Assembly: GCA_018304615.1 (NCBI GenBank)
Contig: JAGVVV010000014.1
Coordinates: forward strand, 1-42,056
Direction: 5' to 3'
Length of the DNA: 42,056 nt
DNA from: Candidatus Aenigmatarchaeota archaeon
GTDB taxonomy: Archaea; Aenigmatarchaeota; Aenigmatarchaeia; CG10238-14; SCSR01
Shown here: one piece after another, positions 7,108-15,646 of the stretch
Position numbering within the stretch: position 1 is the first letter of the stretch
How the letters are laid out: each line of letters starts with the position of its first letter
Translations under genes and position numbers: made by a program
The notes under the pieces: generated by a model
Database searches by the model: none
What the model was told of the DNA's origin: nothing
Seen by the model: the letters and a program-made list of their open reading frames with translations, nothing else

Positions 7108-8268
7108 TCAAAGCCCTGCTTCTTTTTTCAAAACCTTTTCCATGTCAGTTTTCTCCCACGTGAAGTCGGGGTCATTCCTTCCAAAGTGCCCATATACGGC
7201 TGTCTTCTTGTAAATTGGTCTACGAAGGTTCAAATTCTTTATTATCGCTCCCGGCCTCATGTCGAAATGTTTTTTTATCAACTCAGTAAGTTTTTCGTCA
7301 GAGATCTTCCCAGTTCCGAATGTGGTGGCGTAAACAGACAATGGTTGGGAAATTCCGATCGCATATGCAATCTGTATTTCGCATTTGTCAGCAATTCCAG
7401 CTGCGACAATATTCTTTGCAATGTATCTTGCCATGTAAGAACCAGATCTGTCAACCTTAGTAGGATCTTTCCCTGAAAAACACCCCCCTCCGGTCCTCCC
7501 AACTCCTCCATAAGTGTCGACCACAGTTTTTCTTCCTGTTAGTCCAGTATCAGCTAGCGTTCCCCCTATGGAAAATCTTCCAGTTCCATTCACGATGAAT
7601 TTAGTATTCTTGTCAATCATGTTTGTAGGAACCACATGCTTGATGACTTTCTCTATCACATCTTTTCTCACAGTTTCTATATCGGCCCCATTTTCGTGCT
7701 GAGCAGCTATCACTACCGTGTCGACTCTCTTTGGTTTGTCATCTTCATATTCGACTGTCACTTGAAATTTTCCATCAGGCCTGAGATAAGGAATAATTTT
7801 TTCCTTTCTGCATTCTGCAAGTCTCATTACCAATCTATGTGCCAACATTATCGGCAATGGCATCAGCTCTGGAGTCTCATTTGTCGCATAACCGAACACA
7901 AATCCCTGGTCTCCTGCTCCTATGTCCAACCCCTTACTCTCGTCCACTCCTCTAGCTATGTCCGGCGATTGCTCTTCAATAGATTTTATCACTCCACAGC
8001 TTTCCCAATCTAATCCGTCTTTTGCATTGTTGAGTCCTATTTCTTTGATGGTATTTCTAACCACTCTAGGAATGTCGACATAAGTGCTCGTAGTAATCTG
8101 GCCAGTCACAACAACTGTTCCCTGCATTATCAAAGTCTCGCAATCAACATGAGCGTCAGGATCGTCCTTGATTATGGCATCAAGAATTGCATCTGATATC
8201 TGATCTGCAACTTTATCAGCATGTCCTTCTGTCACACTCTCAGATGTGAATAAAAATTTCTTCGCCAT
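7108..8268 (-). CDS. metK: S-adenosylmethionine synthetase, bacterial type
   Basis: A 386-residue MAT of the bacterial/eukaryotic family, not the distinct archaeal MAT. It has [20 protein letters not shown] (residues 9-28), [16 protein letters not shown] (flexible gate and ATP contact), and [19 protein letters not shown] in the central domain. It joins Met and ATP to make SAM. Small departures from the usual motif are Ala for Pro in EGHPDK and Thr for His in the RHGGGAFSGKD stretch. It is convergent with the deaminase gene and 35 bp from polB, which is upstream on the same strand. A bacterial origin by transfer is likely (inference). Confidence 0.95.
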   Translation of the reverse strand: MAKKFLFTSESVTEGHADKVADQISDAILDAIIKDDPDAHVDCETLIMQGTVVVTGQITTSTYVDIPRVVRNTIKEIGLNNAKDGLDWESCGVIKSIEEQSPDIARGVDESKGLDIGAGDQGFVFGYATNETPELMPLPIMLAHRLVMRLAECRKEKIIPYLRPDGKFQVTVEYEDDKPKRVDTVVIAAQHENGADIETVRKDVIEKVIKHVVPTNMIDKNTKFIVNGTGRFSIGGTLADTGLTGRKTVVDTYGGVGRTGGGCFSGKDPTKVDRSGSYMARYIAKNIVAAGIADKCEIQIAYAIGISQPLSVYATTFGTGKISDEKLTELIKKHFDMRPGAIIKNLNLRRPIYKKTAVYGHFGRNDPDFTWEKTDMEKVLKKEAGL

Positions 8269-8303
8269 TCAAATCAATTGATAAAAGTTCGTAATTCGTC
8301 TAT

Positions 8304-10766
8304 TTATTTCTTCGTCCATGCCTCTAATCTCTTTTGAATTTTGCCACCTTGAACTTCTTCTTCAGTATACCCCAAACCTTTCAGCACCCTCATGCTAGCA
8401 GGAAGAATCTGGTGCTCTACATAGTAGTCTGGATCATATTGATTCTGTTTCACGTCCTCAACAGGTTCCGCCCTTTCAGAAATGCTCCCCCTTCCTTTGA
8501 CGATTATAAACGCAATTAGGTTTCCTTCCCCAACAGGTCTTCCTCTCTCTATCGATTTCATGGCCGCCCTGACATGAGGTCCCATCTGTTCATATTGTGA
8601 AATCGGTCTAGTAATCTGCTCGAGAATAATCAATTGATCCAATGGAACTTTCCCTTCCTTGACTTTTTTAATCGTCTCCCTTACTAAGGTGACGGCTTTG
8701 ACTGGATCTTTTTCTTTCAGCACTACTGTGAGCACTTCTCTTTGGATGTCCTTGCTCAGCTGGCACCAATCTCTTCTCACAGTTTCGAATCCTCTTATCT
8801 CGAGTCCACCCTTGTGATCTAAAAGAGCATATCTTTTCTTCGCTCCGACTTCCCCCTTCTGTCGCGCAACGAAAATCCCGCCTTCATATACAGCTCTGAA
8901 CTCGAGTTCGATTATTCCCGGGAGTTTCTTGTTTATGGTAGCTTCAAATTTCGAACCCATATTTTCTAATTTTTCCGTGCTCGTCTTTCCAAGGCTCACC
9001 ATCAGTGAATCTGTATCTCCGTATATCACTTCGAAACCAAATTTCTTCGCTTCCTCTACTACCAAACCTATGTAATGCCTCCCCCACGAAGCGGCCGCAG
9101 CCCCCGCCTCCCTCTTGTACCATTTGGCTCCGAAGTATCCCAGGTATCCATAAGTAGCATTCGCAAGAATCTTCAGCGCATACTGTTCGTTCTCGTATAG
9201 TTTGTGCTGCCCGCTCTCTTTCTTCTCCTTATTCATCATCGCCTTGATCTGTCTTCTTCTTTCTATAATCTCCTCAAGATGTTTTGGTATGAATCCCTTC
9301 GAATCAGCGCAGAAGTACGAATCACTCTGAGGAATTTGTTCTTTCTTCTTGCAGGGTTTGAAGTTGTACGTCCAAGGATCTATGTTGTGAGTGACTATGA
9401 TTGTCGGGTAGAGGCTCCTGAAATCGAAAACTAGAATGTCCGAATGTATTCCCTTCTTCGGTTCTATAACAATCGCACCCTTGTATGCTGGCTCTTCCTT
9501 CCTTGCTTCAATCTCTTCTGTTATCGGCCTGTTCGGAACCAAAACTTTGTCTTCGGAAGCCTTTCTCATGTAGAATCCTTCGACAAGCTGTGAGTATGTG
9601 TATCTTCCCGCATCAAACGGCAGCTGTCCTGTCAATCTGCTTATAGCAATTATCTGGGGAAGGACATGCTGAGCCAATCTCAGCGTTAGTTCAGAATCCC
9701 ACATGTTGTATTCTGCCAATCTTTCCAGTTCTTTCTTCTTCGACCATATCTCAACCATCTCCTTGTATGTCATGTCTTTTTTCCCTGCCCCAAGGAGTTC
9801 TTGTGCAACTTCGTCAAGAGAAAAGACTTCGCTCTTCATGGACGGTCCGAGTATGTGCTTGATGAAGCCGAAGAGGTCTATATGGATTCTCCCTTTAGAT
9901 TTCGCAGAACTTATCCTCCCTCTCCTCACGACAAAAATCTGCGAATCGTCCCTTCCTATCCTCATTTGCAATTTAAATTCAGAAGCTTTGTCCCTTAATT
10001 CCGGAAAATCGAAACCGTCAGAGTTGTATCCGACAATGATGTCTGGATCTTCCTTTTCGACCAACTCAAGAAACCTTTCTATTATCCCCTTTTCGTCCTT
10101 GACACTCTCGACATATGGAGGCTTGTTTTCCCAGTCGTATGTCGTGATAACTTTCTTCAATCCGTCGCTTGTTGAGAGGCTCAGCATTATCAGTTTTGAT
10201 TCGTTCCTCTCTTCTATCCATTCGGTGTCGAAAGCTGCGACTCTGGTGTCAAATGCCTTCTTCGTGCCCAGGAACTTCACAGAAGTGGCTTTGATCACAT
10301 AATCAACTTTGAATTTTCCTTTGTCTTTTGAAACTTCTCCATTGACTTCAAGCCATCCCATCGGCTCCAGCCTCTTGTCGATAAGGTATCTCTTGTAATA
10401 AGTGATGTCGTATTCGAATGTGTCATCTATTTCTTTCCAGTGTTTTACAGCATCCCTCACATCATGAATTCTCCTCGGATTTTCAATCACAACCTTCAGG
10501 ACCTTTTCGTTTTTGTTCAGCCAGTTCATCTCAAAAACTTCTACTCCTAAAATCCTCGTTCCTGTTTTCTTTTCATCTATTTCATGAATCTTTTTCTTGA
10601 CTTCGTCTATCCTGCCAGTTTTTGGAAGGACATAGAAGTATGTGTTGAAATTCTTATCTTTCACAAGAACCGACTTGCCTTTAGAATCTCTGCAATATAG
10701 GAGAATGACCCCCTTATTTTCGTCAAGCTCGTAATCTGCGTCGAATAAAACAAGCTCTTCTCTCAA
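8304..10766 (-). CDS. polB: Family B DNA polymerase
   Basis: A replicative/repair DNA polymerase of 820 residues. The 3'-5' exonuclease is intact: D180/E182 (FDTEW), N248 and D254-region (GYNSDGFDFP), and YNMWDSE (353-359). Polymerase motifs: A DFRSLYPTII (448-457), B KILANATYGY (532-541), C YGDTDS (582-587). Palm, fingers and thumb are continuous; no intein interrupts motifs A-C. The start is TTG at 10766, chosen because AGTGAT lies four bases upstream and the conserved beta strand begins at once. It lies 23 bp downstream of ogg, so the two are probably co-transcribed. Confidence 0.97.
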   Translation of the reverse strand: MREELVLFDADYELDENKGVILLYCRDSKGKSVLVKDKNFNTYFYVLPKTGRIDEVKKKIHEIDEKKTGTRILGVEVFEMNWLNKNEKVLKVVIENPRRIHDVRDAVKHWKEIDDTFEYDITYYKRYLIDKRLEPMGWLEVNGEVSKDKGKFKVDYVIKATSVKFLGTKKAFDTRVAAFDTEWIEERNESKLIMLSLSTSDGLKKVITTYDWENKPPYVESVKDEKGIIERFLELVEKEDPDIIVGYNSDGFDFPELRDKASEFKLQMRIGRDDSQIFVVRRGRISSAKSKGRIHIDLFGFIKHILGPSMKSEVFSLDEVAQELLGAGKKDMTYKEMVEIWSKKKELERLAEYNMWDSELTLRLAQHVLPQIIAISRLTGQLPFDAGRYTYSQLVEGFYMRKASEDKVLVPNRPITEEIEARKEEPAYKGAIVIEPKKGIHSDILVFDFRSLYPTIIVTHNIDPWTYNFKPCKKKEQIPQSDSYFCADSKGFIPKHLEEIIERRRQIKAMMNKEKKESGQHKLYENEQYALKILANATYGYLGYFGAKWYKREAGAAAASWGRHYIGLVVEEAKKFGFEVIYGDTDSLMVSLGKTSTEKLENMGSKFEATINKKLPGIIELEFRAVYEGGIFVARQKGEVGAKKRYALLDHKGGLEIRGFETVRRDWCQLSKDIQREVLTVVLKEKDPVKAVTLVRETIKKVKEGKVPLDQLIILEQITRPISQYEQMGPHVRAAMKSIERGRPVGEGNLIAFIIVKGRGSISERAEPVEDVKQNQYDPDYYVEHQILPASMRVLKGLGYTEEEVQGGKIQKRLEAWTKK

Positions 10767-10789
10767 TTTATCACTAATTTAATGAGTGG

Positions 10790-11422
10790 CTATTTGAAAA
10801 TAAATCCAGTCTCTTTTGACCAGAGCAGGATGTCAAGTTCTGCCAAAGGGATTCCTAGGTTGTCTGCGAAATCCTTCATCTTTGTCTCTATCTCAACATA
10901 CTTCCTTTCTGTCATCGTCTCAGGTATGTTATCCAATATCCCATGCTTGTGAAGATTTCTAAGTATATGCCTGTCAAGTATGGCCACATTCTCCCCCCTT
11001 CCTACATTTCTCATGAAATGGCTGGCTTCCTTCATCCCGAAACCTTCCACATTTTTTACCAACCACTCTCTCAATGTTTTATCGTCTTCCGTCCCCTCTA
11101 AAACTTTTTTTATTTTGAAATTTCCATCTGCGAAAAATTTCTCTCTGGCCCTGACTATCCTTTTCGCTTTTGTCTTGTGGAATCTCACACCCTTCAGTAT
11201 TTTTTCTATTTTTTTATTACTCCCTTCCACCAGAGTTCCGTTCTCGTTTAATTTTTTGACAGCGTCCCAGCACATGGTTGCTTTTGATTGAGGTGTGCAC
11301 AGGCAGAAAACTAACTCGGAAAACATCCTTCTTCCATCCATTTCCTTTACCTTTGAAAATTCTTCCAAACTGTTTTTTATTTCATTTTTTCTTTGGTCGT
11401 AAAGATGCAATAAGTCTTCCAT
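10790..11422 (-). CDS. ogg: 8-oxoguanine DNA glycosylase/AP lyase, Ogg2 (archaeal) type
   Basis: A 210-residue HhH-GPD glycosylase that removes 8-oxoG. The helix-hairpin-helix and catalytic lysine occur in VEGFGMKEASHFMRNVG (about residues 124-140), and the catalytic aspartate in AILDRHIL. The compact size and the end in Trp-Ser-Lys...Phe-Lys match the archaeal Ogg2 group (Methanocaldococcus type) rather than AGOG or EndoIII; there is no Fe-S cluster Cys set. AAGTGATTCC just before ATG is a clear ribosome-binding site. It overlaps neither neighbour and sits between the kinase-like gene and polB. Confidence 0.85.
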   Translation of the reverse strand: MEDLLHLYDQRKNEIKNSLEEFSKVKEMDGRRMFSELVFCLCTPQSKATMCWDAVKKLNENGTLVEGSNKKIEKILKGVRFHKTKAKRIVRAREKFFADGNFKIKKVLEGTEDDKTLREWLVKNVEGFGMKEASHFMRNVGRGENVAILDRHILRNLHKHGILDNIPETMTERKYVEIETKMKDFADNLGIPLAELDILLWSKETGFIFK

Positions 11423-11426
11423 GGAA

Positions 11427-11963
11427 TCACTTTATTTTTTCTAGAATGACATTTACAGTCTCGTCGGTGCTCATGTTAGAGCTGTCTAAAATTAAATCCG
11501 CTTCCTTTTTCTGGTCAAAATAGTCAAACCCATACATCTTCTTCCATTCTTCCCTCTCGATTCTTTCCCTCTCAGAGACATCTTTTTTTGCCTGCTCAAA
11601 TGTCATACCGTCCCTCTCAGCAGTCCTCCTCGCCCGGACATCAATTGGAACATCTAGCCAAACACTAAAAGTTGCATATTTTTTCAGGAAATGGATTGAA
11701 AGTTTCCCGCACATGACTACATTCCCCTTCTTGGCTATCTCTGTCTGGAGTCCATCCAAATCGCTGTGGAATTCTTTGCTCCTCCCCTTTTCAGTCTTCC
11801 ACACTTTTATCGCAGCTTCACTCTGGTTCAATCCTTTCGCAAGGCTTTTCTGCAAGAAACCAGGTGAAAAGAAATCTAACTTCAACCTCTTTGCTATTTC
11901 CTTAGAGATTGTAGTGCTGCCCGCTCCCGGAGGTCCCGATATTACCAACACAGTCTTTTTCAT
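11427..11963 (-). CDS. cmk: Cytidylate kinase-like P-loop protein lacking the Walker lysine
   Basis: A 178-residue nucleotide-kinase fold close to archaeal CMP kinase: an N-terminal P-loop (GPPGAGSTT at residues 10-18), a base-binding segment DFFSPGFLQKSLA, WLDVPIDVRARRTAERDG in the lid, and SERERIEREEWKKMYGFDYFD, which matches the archaeal Cmk C-terminal pattern. In the P-loop the usual Lys is Ser (AGC codon), while the following Thr is kept. It is clustered with pyrG (CTP synthase), 5 bp apart, which supports a pyrimidine role. Activity is doubtful unless this subgroup uses another residue, as the cytidylate_kin2-like relatives with GSGGST loops may do. Confidence 0.7.
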   Translation of the reverse strand: MKKTVLVISGPPGAGSTTISKEIAKRLKLDFFSPGFLQKSLAKGLNQSEAAIKVWKTEKGRSKEFHSDLDGLQTEIAKKGNVVMCGKLSIHFLKKYATFSVWLDVPIDVRARRTAERDGMTFEQAKKDVSERERIEREEWKKMYGFDYFDQKKEADLILDSSNMSTDETVNVILEKIK

Positions 11964-11968
11964 AATCT

Positions 11969-13588
11969 CTATTTTATAGTCGCCTTAATTAATCCATCGA
12001 ACATAGGATTAGGCCTGAGAGGCCTTGAAGTGAATTCTGGATGCGCCTGAGTCCCTATGAAATAATTGTGCTTCGGCAACTCGCCAATCTGCATGATTCC
12101 CTCATCCTTAGCAGATTTCCCTGAAAATACAAACCCATTTTCCTCCAAGGTCTTCACATATTCAGGATTTATCTCGTACCTGTGCCTGAACCTTTCAATC
12201 ACAGAATCTTTCCCGTATATTTTGTGAGCAAGTGTTTCTTTCTTTATCTCTATCAACTGACCCCCCAACCTCATCGTCGCGCCATAATTAGATTCTTCAA
12301 GAATTTTTTTCTGCCATGGAAGCAAATCTACGACTGGGTATTTTGTCATCAGATCAACTTCTGTTGAGTTAGCACCTTTCATCCCGCATACGTTTCTTGC
12401 AAACTCTACCACAGCAAGCTGAAGTCCGTAACACAGTCCAAGAAAAGGAATATTATTTTCCCTTGCATATTTTATGGCAAGAATCTTTCCCTCGACACCA
12501 CCCTCCCCAAACCCTCCAGGAACTATCAGTGCATCCACACTTTTCAGTTTCTGCAGGTTCTTCTCATCCTTTTCGAATTCTTTAGAATCTATCCATATGA
12601 TTTCAGGAATTCGTGAATTGTTCCAAGCCGCATGCTTTATCGCTTCTAAAACTGTCACATACGAATCAGTCAAATAGAACGATCCAATGTCAAAATACTT
12701 TCCTACTATTCCTATTCTTACTTTCTCTTTAGAATTCTTTATCTTTTGAATTAAACTTTTCCATTCATCCAACTTGCTTTCTCTAGGCTGCAATCCCAAT
12801 TGTTTCAATATCTTGTTACCCAAATCCTGTTCTTCTAAAATGAGCGGCAACTCATAGATAGGCTCAATGTCATGATCAGAAATAATTCTCTCTTTAGGTA
12901 CATAACAGAAAGTTTCCAATTTCCTTTTTCTAACTTCGTCTATAGGCTTTTCCCCCCTACACATGAGGAAATCTGGTTGGATACCTAATTTTCCTAGTAC
13001 TTCTACAGATTGCTGCGCTGGTTTTGTTTTCATCTCACCAAGATGTTTCAAAATCGGCAAATAAACAGTGTGAACAAAAAGTACTCGTTCACCTTTAGTC
13101 TTCATCATCCTCGCAGCTCTGAAATAAATTTCATTCTGATATTCACCGACAGTGCCTCCGATTTCTACAATTACGAATTCTGCCTGAGTGTTGTCCGCTA
13201 TATTCCTTAATCTTCTGTAGACCTCGTCAATGACATGAGGGATTGCTTCGACAGTCTGGCCTAAGTATCCACCTTTCCTCTCTCTTCCAAGAACATTCCA
13301 GTAAATCTGGCCGGTGGTGATGTTGTTCTCTTTAGGAATTATCAGATCTAGAAATCTTTCATAATGCCCGAGGTCTTGGTCTATTTCCCCACCATCTTCA
13401 GTAACCCAGACCTCTCCATGCTCGGTAGGTCTCATAGTTCCAGCATCGAAATTAAGATAAGGATCTATCTTGACTGGGATTACCCTGAATCCTTTCGCCT
13501 GAAGTATCTTAGCTATAGAAGCGGTAGTTATCCCTTTTCCAATCCCAGAACTTACTCCACCACTTACGAAGATGTAAAAAGGCTGCAC
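11969..13588 (-). CDS. pyrG: CTP synthase
   Basis: Converts UTP, ATP and glutamine to CTP. Length is 539 residues. The N-terminal synthetase domain begins FVSGGVSSGIGKGITTASIA (P-loop) and contains the conserved DPYLNFDAGTM and GEVWVTEDGGE. The C-terminal class I glutamine amidotransferase has the nucleophile elbow FLGLCYGLQLAVVEFA (the Cys) and the His/Glu pair at QAHPEFTSRP. The start is GTG at 13588. It is the first gene of the pyrG-cmk-ogg-polB run. Allosteric GTP regulation is family knowledge. Confidence 0.97.
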   Translation of the reverse strand: MQPFYIFVSGGVSSGIGKGITTASIAKILQAKGFRVIPVKIDPYLNFDAGTMRPTEHGEVWVTEDGGEIDQDLGHYERFLDLIIPKENNITTGQIYWNVLGRERKGGYLGQTVEAIPHVIDEVYRRLRNIADNTQAEFVIVEIGGTVGEYQNEIYFRAARMMKTKGERVLFVHTVYLPILKHLGEMKTKPAQQSVEVLGKLGIQPDFLMCRGEKPIDEVRKRKLETFCYVPKERIISDHDIEPIYELPLILEEQDLGNKILKQLGLQPRESKLDEWKSLIQKIKNSKEKVRIGIVGKYFDIGSFYLTDSYVTVLEAIKHAAWNNSRIPEIIWIDSKEFEKDEKNLQKLKSVDALIVPGGFGEGGVEGKILAIKYARENNIPFLGLCYGLQLAVVEFARNVCGMKGANSTEVDLMTKYPVVDLLPWQKKILEESNYGATMRLGGQLIEIKKETLAHKIYGKDSVIERFRHRYEINPEYVKTLEENGFVFSGKSAKDEGIMQIGELPKHNYFIGTQAHPEFTSRPLRPNPMFDGLIKATIK

Positions 13589-13634
13589 ACTCTATTATGA
13601 ATCTTAAACTTAATAAGTTTTTTTGTTCGAGAAT

Positions 13635-13955
13635 TCAGTCTTTCAACTGTATAGAAACGTGAACCCCTTGAGGAATAGAAACTCTCATTATCTGCCTGAG
13701 TGCTCTGTCGTCCGCCTGGACGTCAATCATCCTCTTATGAATTCTCATTTCCCATTTGTCAAAAGTAGCATTTCCATGTCCGGTCCCATCTCCGCAAGGA
13801 GTTTTCAATGTGACCACTTTCATAATCTTGGTTGGAAGAGGGATGGGTCCGTGATAATCAACGCCAAATTTTTTCGCGACTTCCCTAATCTCTCCGCTAA
13901 TGTTGTCCAATTCCTTCGGGTCTTTTCCTGACAATTTTATTCTTGCTATTTGCAT
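13635..13955 (-). CDS. rps10: 30S ribosomal protein S10 (uS10)
   Basis: A 106-residue archaeal S10: the N-terminal strand QIARIKLSGKDPKELD, the extended loop GPIPLPTKIMKVVTLKTPCGDG, then WEMRIHKRMIDVQADDRALRQIM and VHVSIQL. It is part of the 30S head. An AGTGATTGG ribosome-binding site precedes ATG. In archaea rps10 normally follows the EF-1A gene directly; here they are 348 bp apart and separated by a divergent small membrane-protein gene. Confidence 0.97.
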   Translation of the reverse strand: MQIARIKLSGKDPKELDNISGEIREVAKKFGVDYHGPIPLPTKIMKVVTLKTPCGDGTGHGNATFDKWEMRIHKRMIDVQADDRALRQIMRVSIPQGVHVSIQLKD

Positions 13956-14021
13956 CCAATCACTCTAATCTCTTGTATCTATCTAACATTTAAAGGTTCC
14001 TACTTAATAAAATTTATCATT

Positions 14022-14285
14022 ATGACATCGATAAAAGAAGAAATAGAAAAAATCAAAGCAAGAAATAAGAAAGTAGAAGCAGACAAATCATGGGAAACCA
14101 GTTTAACTAGAAAAATTTTAATTGCTTTCGCCACTTATGTTGTAATTTCATTATTTCTTTTTGTCGCGAAGATACCAGATCCACTTACAAATTCTTTGGT
14201 TCCAACAATCGCTTTCTTCATCTCTACATTGACAATTTCATTTTTCAAAAAGCTATGGATGAAATATATTTACAAAAGGAAATAA
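14022..14285 (+). CDS. Small two-TM membrane protein with N-terminal coiled coil (87 aa)
   Basis: The first 30 residues form a charged helix (EEIEKIKARNKKVEADKSWE). They are followed by two hydrophobic segments (about residues 32-51 and 57-76) and a short basic tail, so both ends are probably cytoplasmic. The pattern LNSLVPTIAFFISTLTI resembles a small conserved hypothetical membrane family I recall from DPANN-type archaea. ATG 14022 is chosen over an upstream in-frame ATG at 13950, because TTAATAAAATT at 14004-14014 looks like the promoter and the extra residues overlap S10. It is inserted on the opposite strand between S10 and EF-1A. Confidence 0.55.
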   Translation: MTSIKEEIEKIKARNKKVEADKSWETSLTRKILIAFATYVVISLFLFVAKIPDPLTNSLVPTIAFFISTLTISFFKKLWMKYIYKRK

Positions 14286-14302
14286 TTTTTAGAATCAATT
14301 AG

Positions 14303-15580
14303 TTACTTTGCTTTAACTACTTCTAGACACACACCGGCTGCGACAGTCATCCCCATGTCCCTTATCGCGAATCTAGAAAGTTCTGGGAAGTCCGCATTCT
14401 TTTCGATTACAAAAGGTTTGGTTGGTGTGACCTTGATCTTAGCAGCGTCCCCAGTCTTGATGAAATCAGGCTTCTCCTGAACAACTGCTCCTGTTCTTGG
14501 ATCAATCTTCGCGATTATCTCAGTGATTGTGCACGCAACCGATTCTGTGTGGCAGTGGAAAACAGGAGAATATCCATTTGTAATTACTGTAGGATGCTGC
14601 AAAACAATAATCTGTGCTGTGAATTCCTTCGCAACTGTCGGAGGATTGTTTGGATGGCCGACTACTTCCCCCCTTCTCACGTCAGCCTTGTTTATGCCTC
14701 TCACGTTGAATCCGACATTATCACCAGGCTTTGCTTCTTGGATCTGTTGGTGATGAACTTCTATTGTCTTTACTTCACCTTTCACTCCCGAAGGTTCGAA
14801 AACTATGGTATCATTTGTCTTCATCACTCCTGTCTCAACTCTTCCAACAGGAACCGTTCCTACACCGGTGATTGAATAAACATCTTGAATTGGCAATCTC
14901 AACGGTTTTGTTACTGGTTTTTCAGGCTCCTTGATGTAACTGTCCAGAGTCTCGACCAGTGACTGTCCCTTGTACCAAGGCATCTTGTCTGATTTCTTAG
15001 CTACATTGTCCCCAACAAAAGCAGAAACTGGAATGAATGGAATATCTTCGACCTTGTATCCAATCATCTTCAAAAGTTTGCTGACTTCCTCTTTCAAGGT
15101 ATTGAATCTCTTCTCGTCATAATTGTTCGCGTCCATCTTATTCAAAACTACAATCATCTGTCCGATTCCAAGGACTTTGAGCAACCATGCATGTTCCTTT
15201 GTCTGGTCTTGGATTCCTTCTCCTTCCTTTGCAGAAATGACAAAAATTGCAGCATCAGCCTGCGAAGCTCCAGTGATCATGTTCTTGACAAAGTCTCTGT
15301 GCCCAGGAGTGTCGATAATAGTGAAAAACCATTTCTGAGTCTCGAATGGTTTGTGTGCAATGTCGATTGTAACTCCTCTTTCTCTCTCTTCCTTCACTTG
15401 GTCCATGACGAACGCGAATTCGAATGTCTCTTTCTTCATCTCTTTGGCTATCTCTTTCAATTTTCTCATTTCCTCTTCCCTGATCGCACCAGTGTCGTAG
15501 AGCAATCTACCTATCAAAGTAGACTTTCCTGCATCTACGTGGCCTGCTGTCATCAGGTTAATGTGTGGTTTGTTAGGCAT
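14303..15580 (-). CDS. tuf: Translation elongation factor 1-alpha
   Basis: Delivers aminoacyl-tRNA to the ribosome as a GTPase. Length is 425 residues. G motifs: [16 protein letters not shown] (residues 13-28), [12 protein letters not shown] and NKMD; the archaeal/eukaryal form is shown by the long switch region and by domain [16 protein letters not shown]. There are no inserts or missing motifs. The start is preceded by ACGGTGTC with a three-base gap, and a TATA-like GTTTAATTAA (15608-15617) would start the mRNA at or next to that element. Confidence 0.97.
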   Translation of the reverse strand: MPNKPHINLMTAGHVDAGKSTLIGRLLYDTGAIREEEMRKLKEIAKEMKKETFEFAFVMDQVKEERERGVTIDIAHKPFETQKWFFTIIDTPGHRDFVKNMITGASQADAAIFVISAKEGEGIQDQTKEHAWLLKVLGIGQMIVVLNKMDANNYDEKRFNTLKEEVSKLLKMIGYKVEDIPFIPVSAFVGDNVAKKSDKMPWYKGQSLVETLDSYIKEPEKPVTKPLRLPIQDVYSITGVGTVPVGRVETGVMKTNDTIVFEPSGVKGEVKTIEVHHQQIQEAKPGDNVGFNVRGINKADVRRGEVVGHPNNPPTVAKEFTAQIIVLQHPTVITNGYSPVFHCHTESVACTITEIIAKIDPRTGAVVQEKPDFIKTGDAAKIKVTPTKPFVIEKNADFPELSRFAIRDMGMTVAAGVCLEVVKAK

Positions 15581-15583
15581 TCT

Positions 15584-15617
15584 GACACCGTAAATTATGC
15601 TATACCCTTAATTAAAC
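15584..15617 (-). promoter_or_regulatory. EF-1A promoter and GGTGTC leader element
   Basis: A TATA-like GTTTAATTAA at 15617-15608 lies about 26 bp from ACGGTGTC (15591-15584), which is followed by AGA and ATG. The predicted leader is only about 6-10 bases, so GGTGTC may be both the 5' end of the mRNA and the ribosome-binding site. Confidence 0.5.
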
Positions 15618-15646
15618 GTAAAGCTTTATAAATATTATAGTTCTCT

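Noticed and set aside
10230-10250. GGTGTC-AAATG on the plus strand inside polB
   Set aside because: No promoter or reasonable ORF follows; it is a chance match within the antisense strand of a conserved gene.
8304-10766. Intein or split in DNA polymerase B
   Set aside because: Motifs A, B and C and all exonuclease motifs are continuous in one 820-residue frame, with no insertion.
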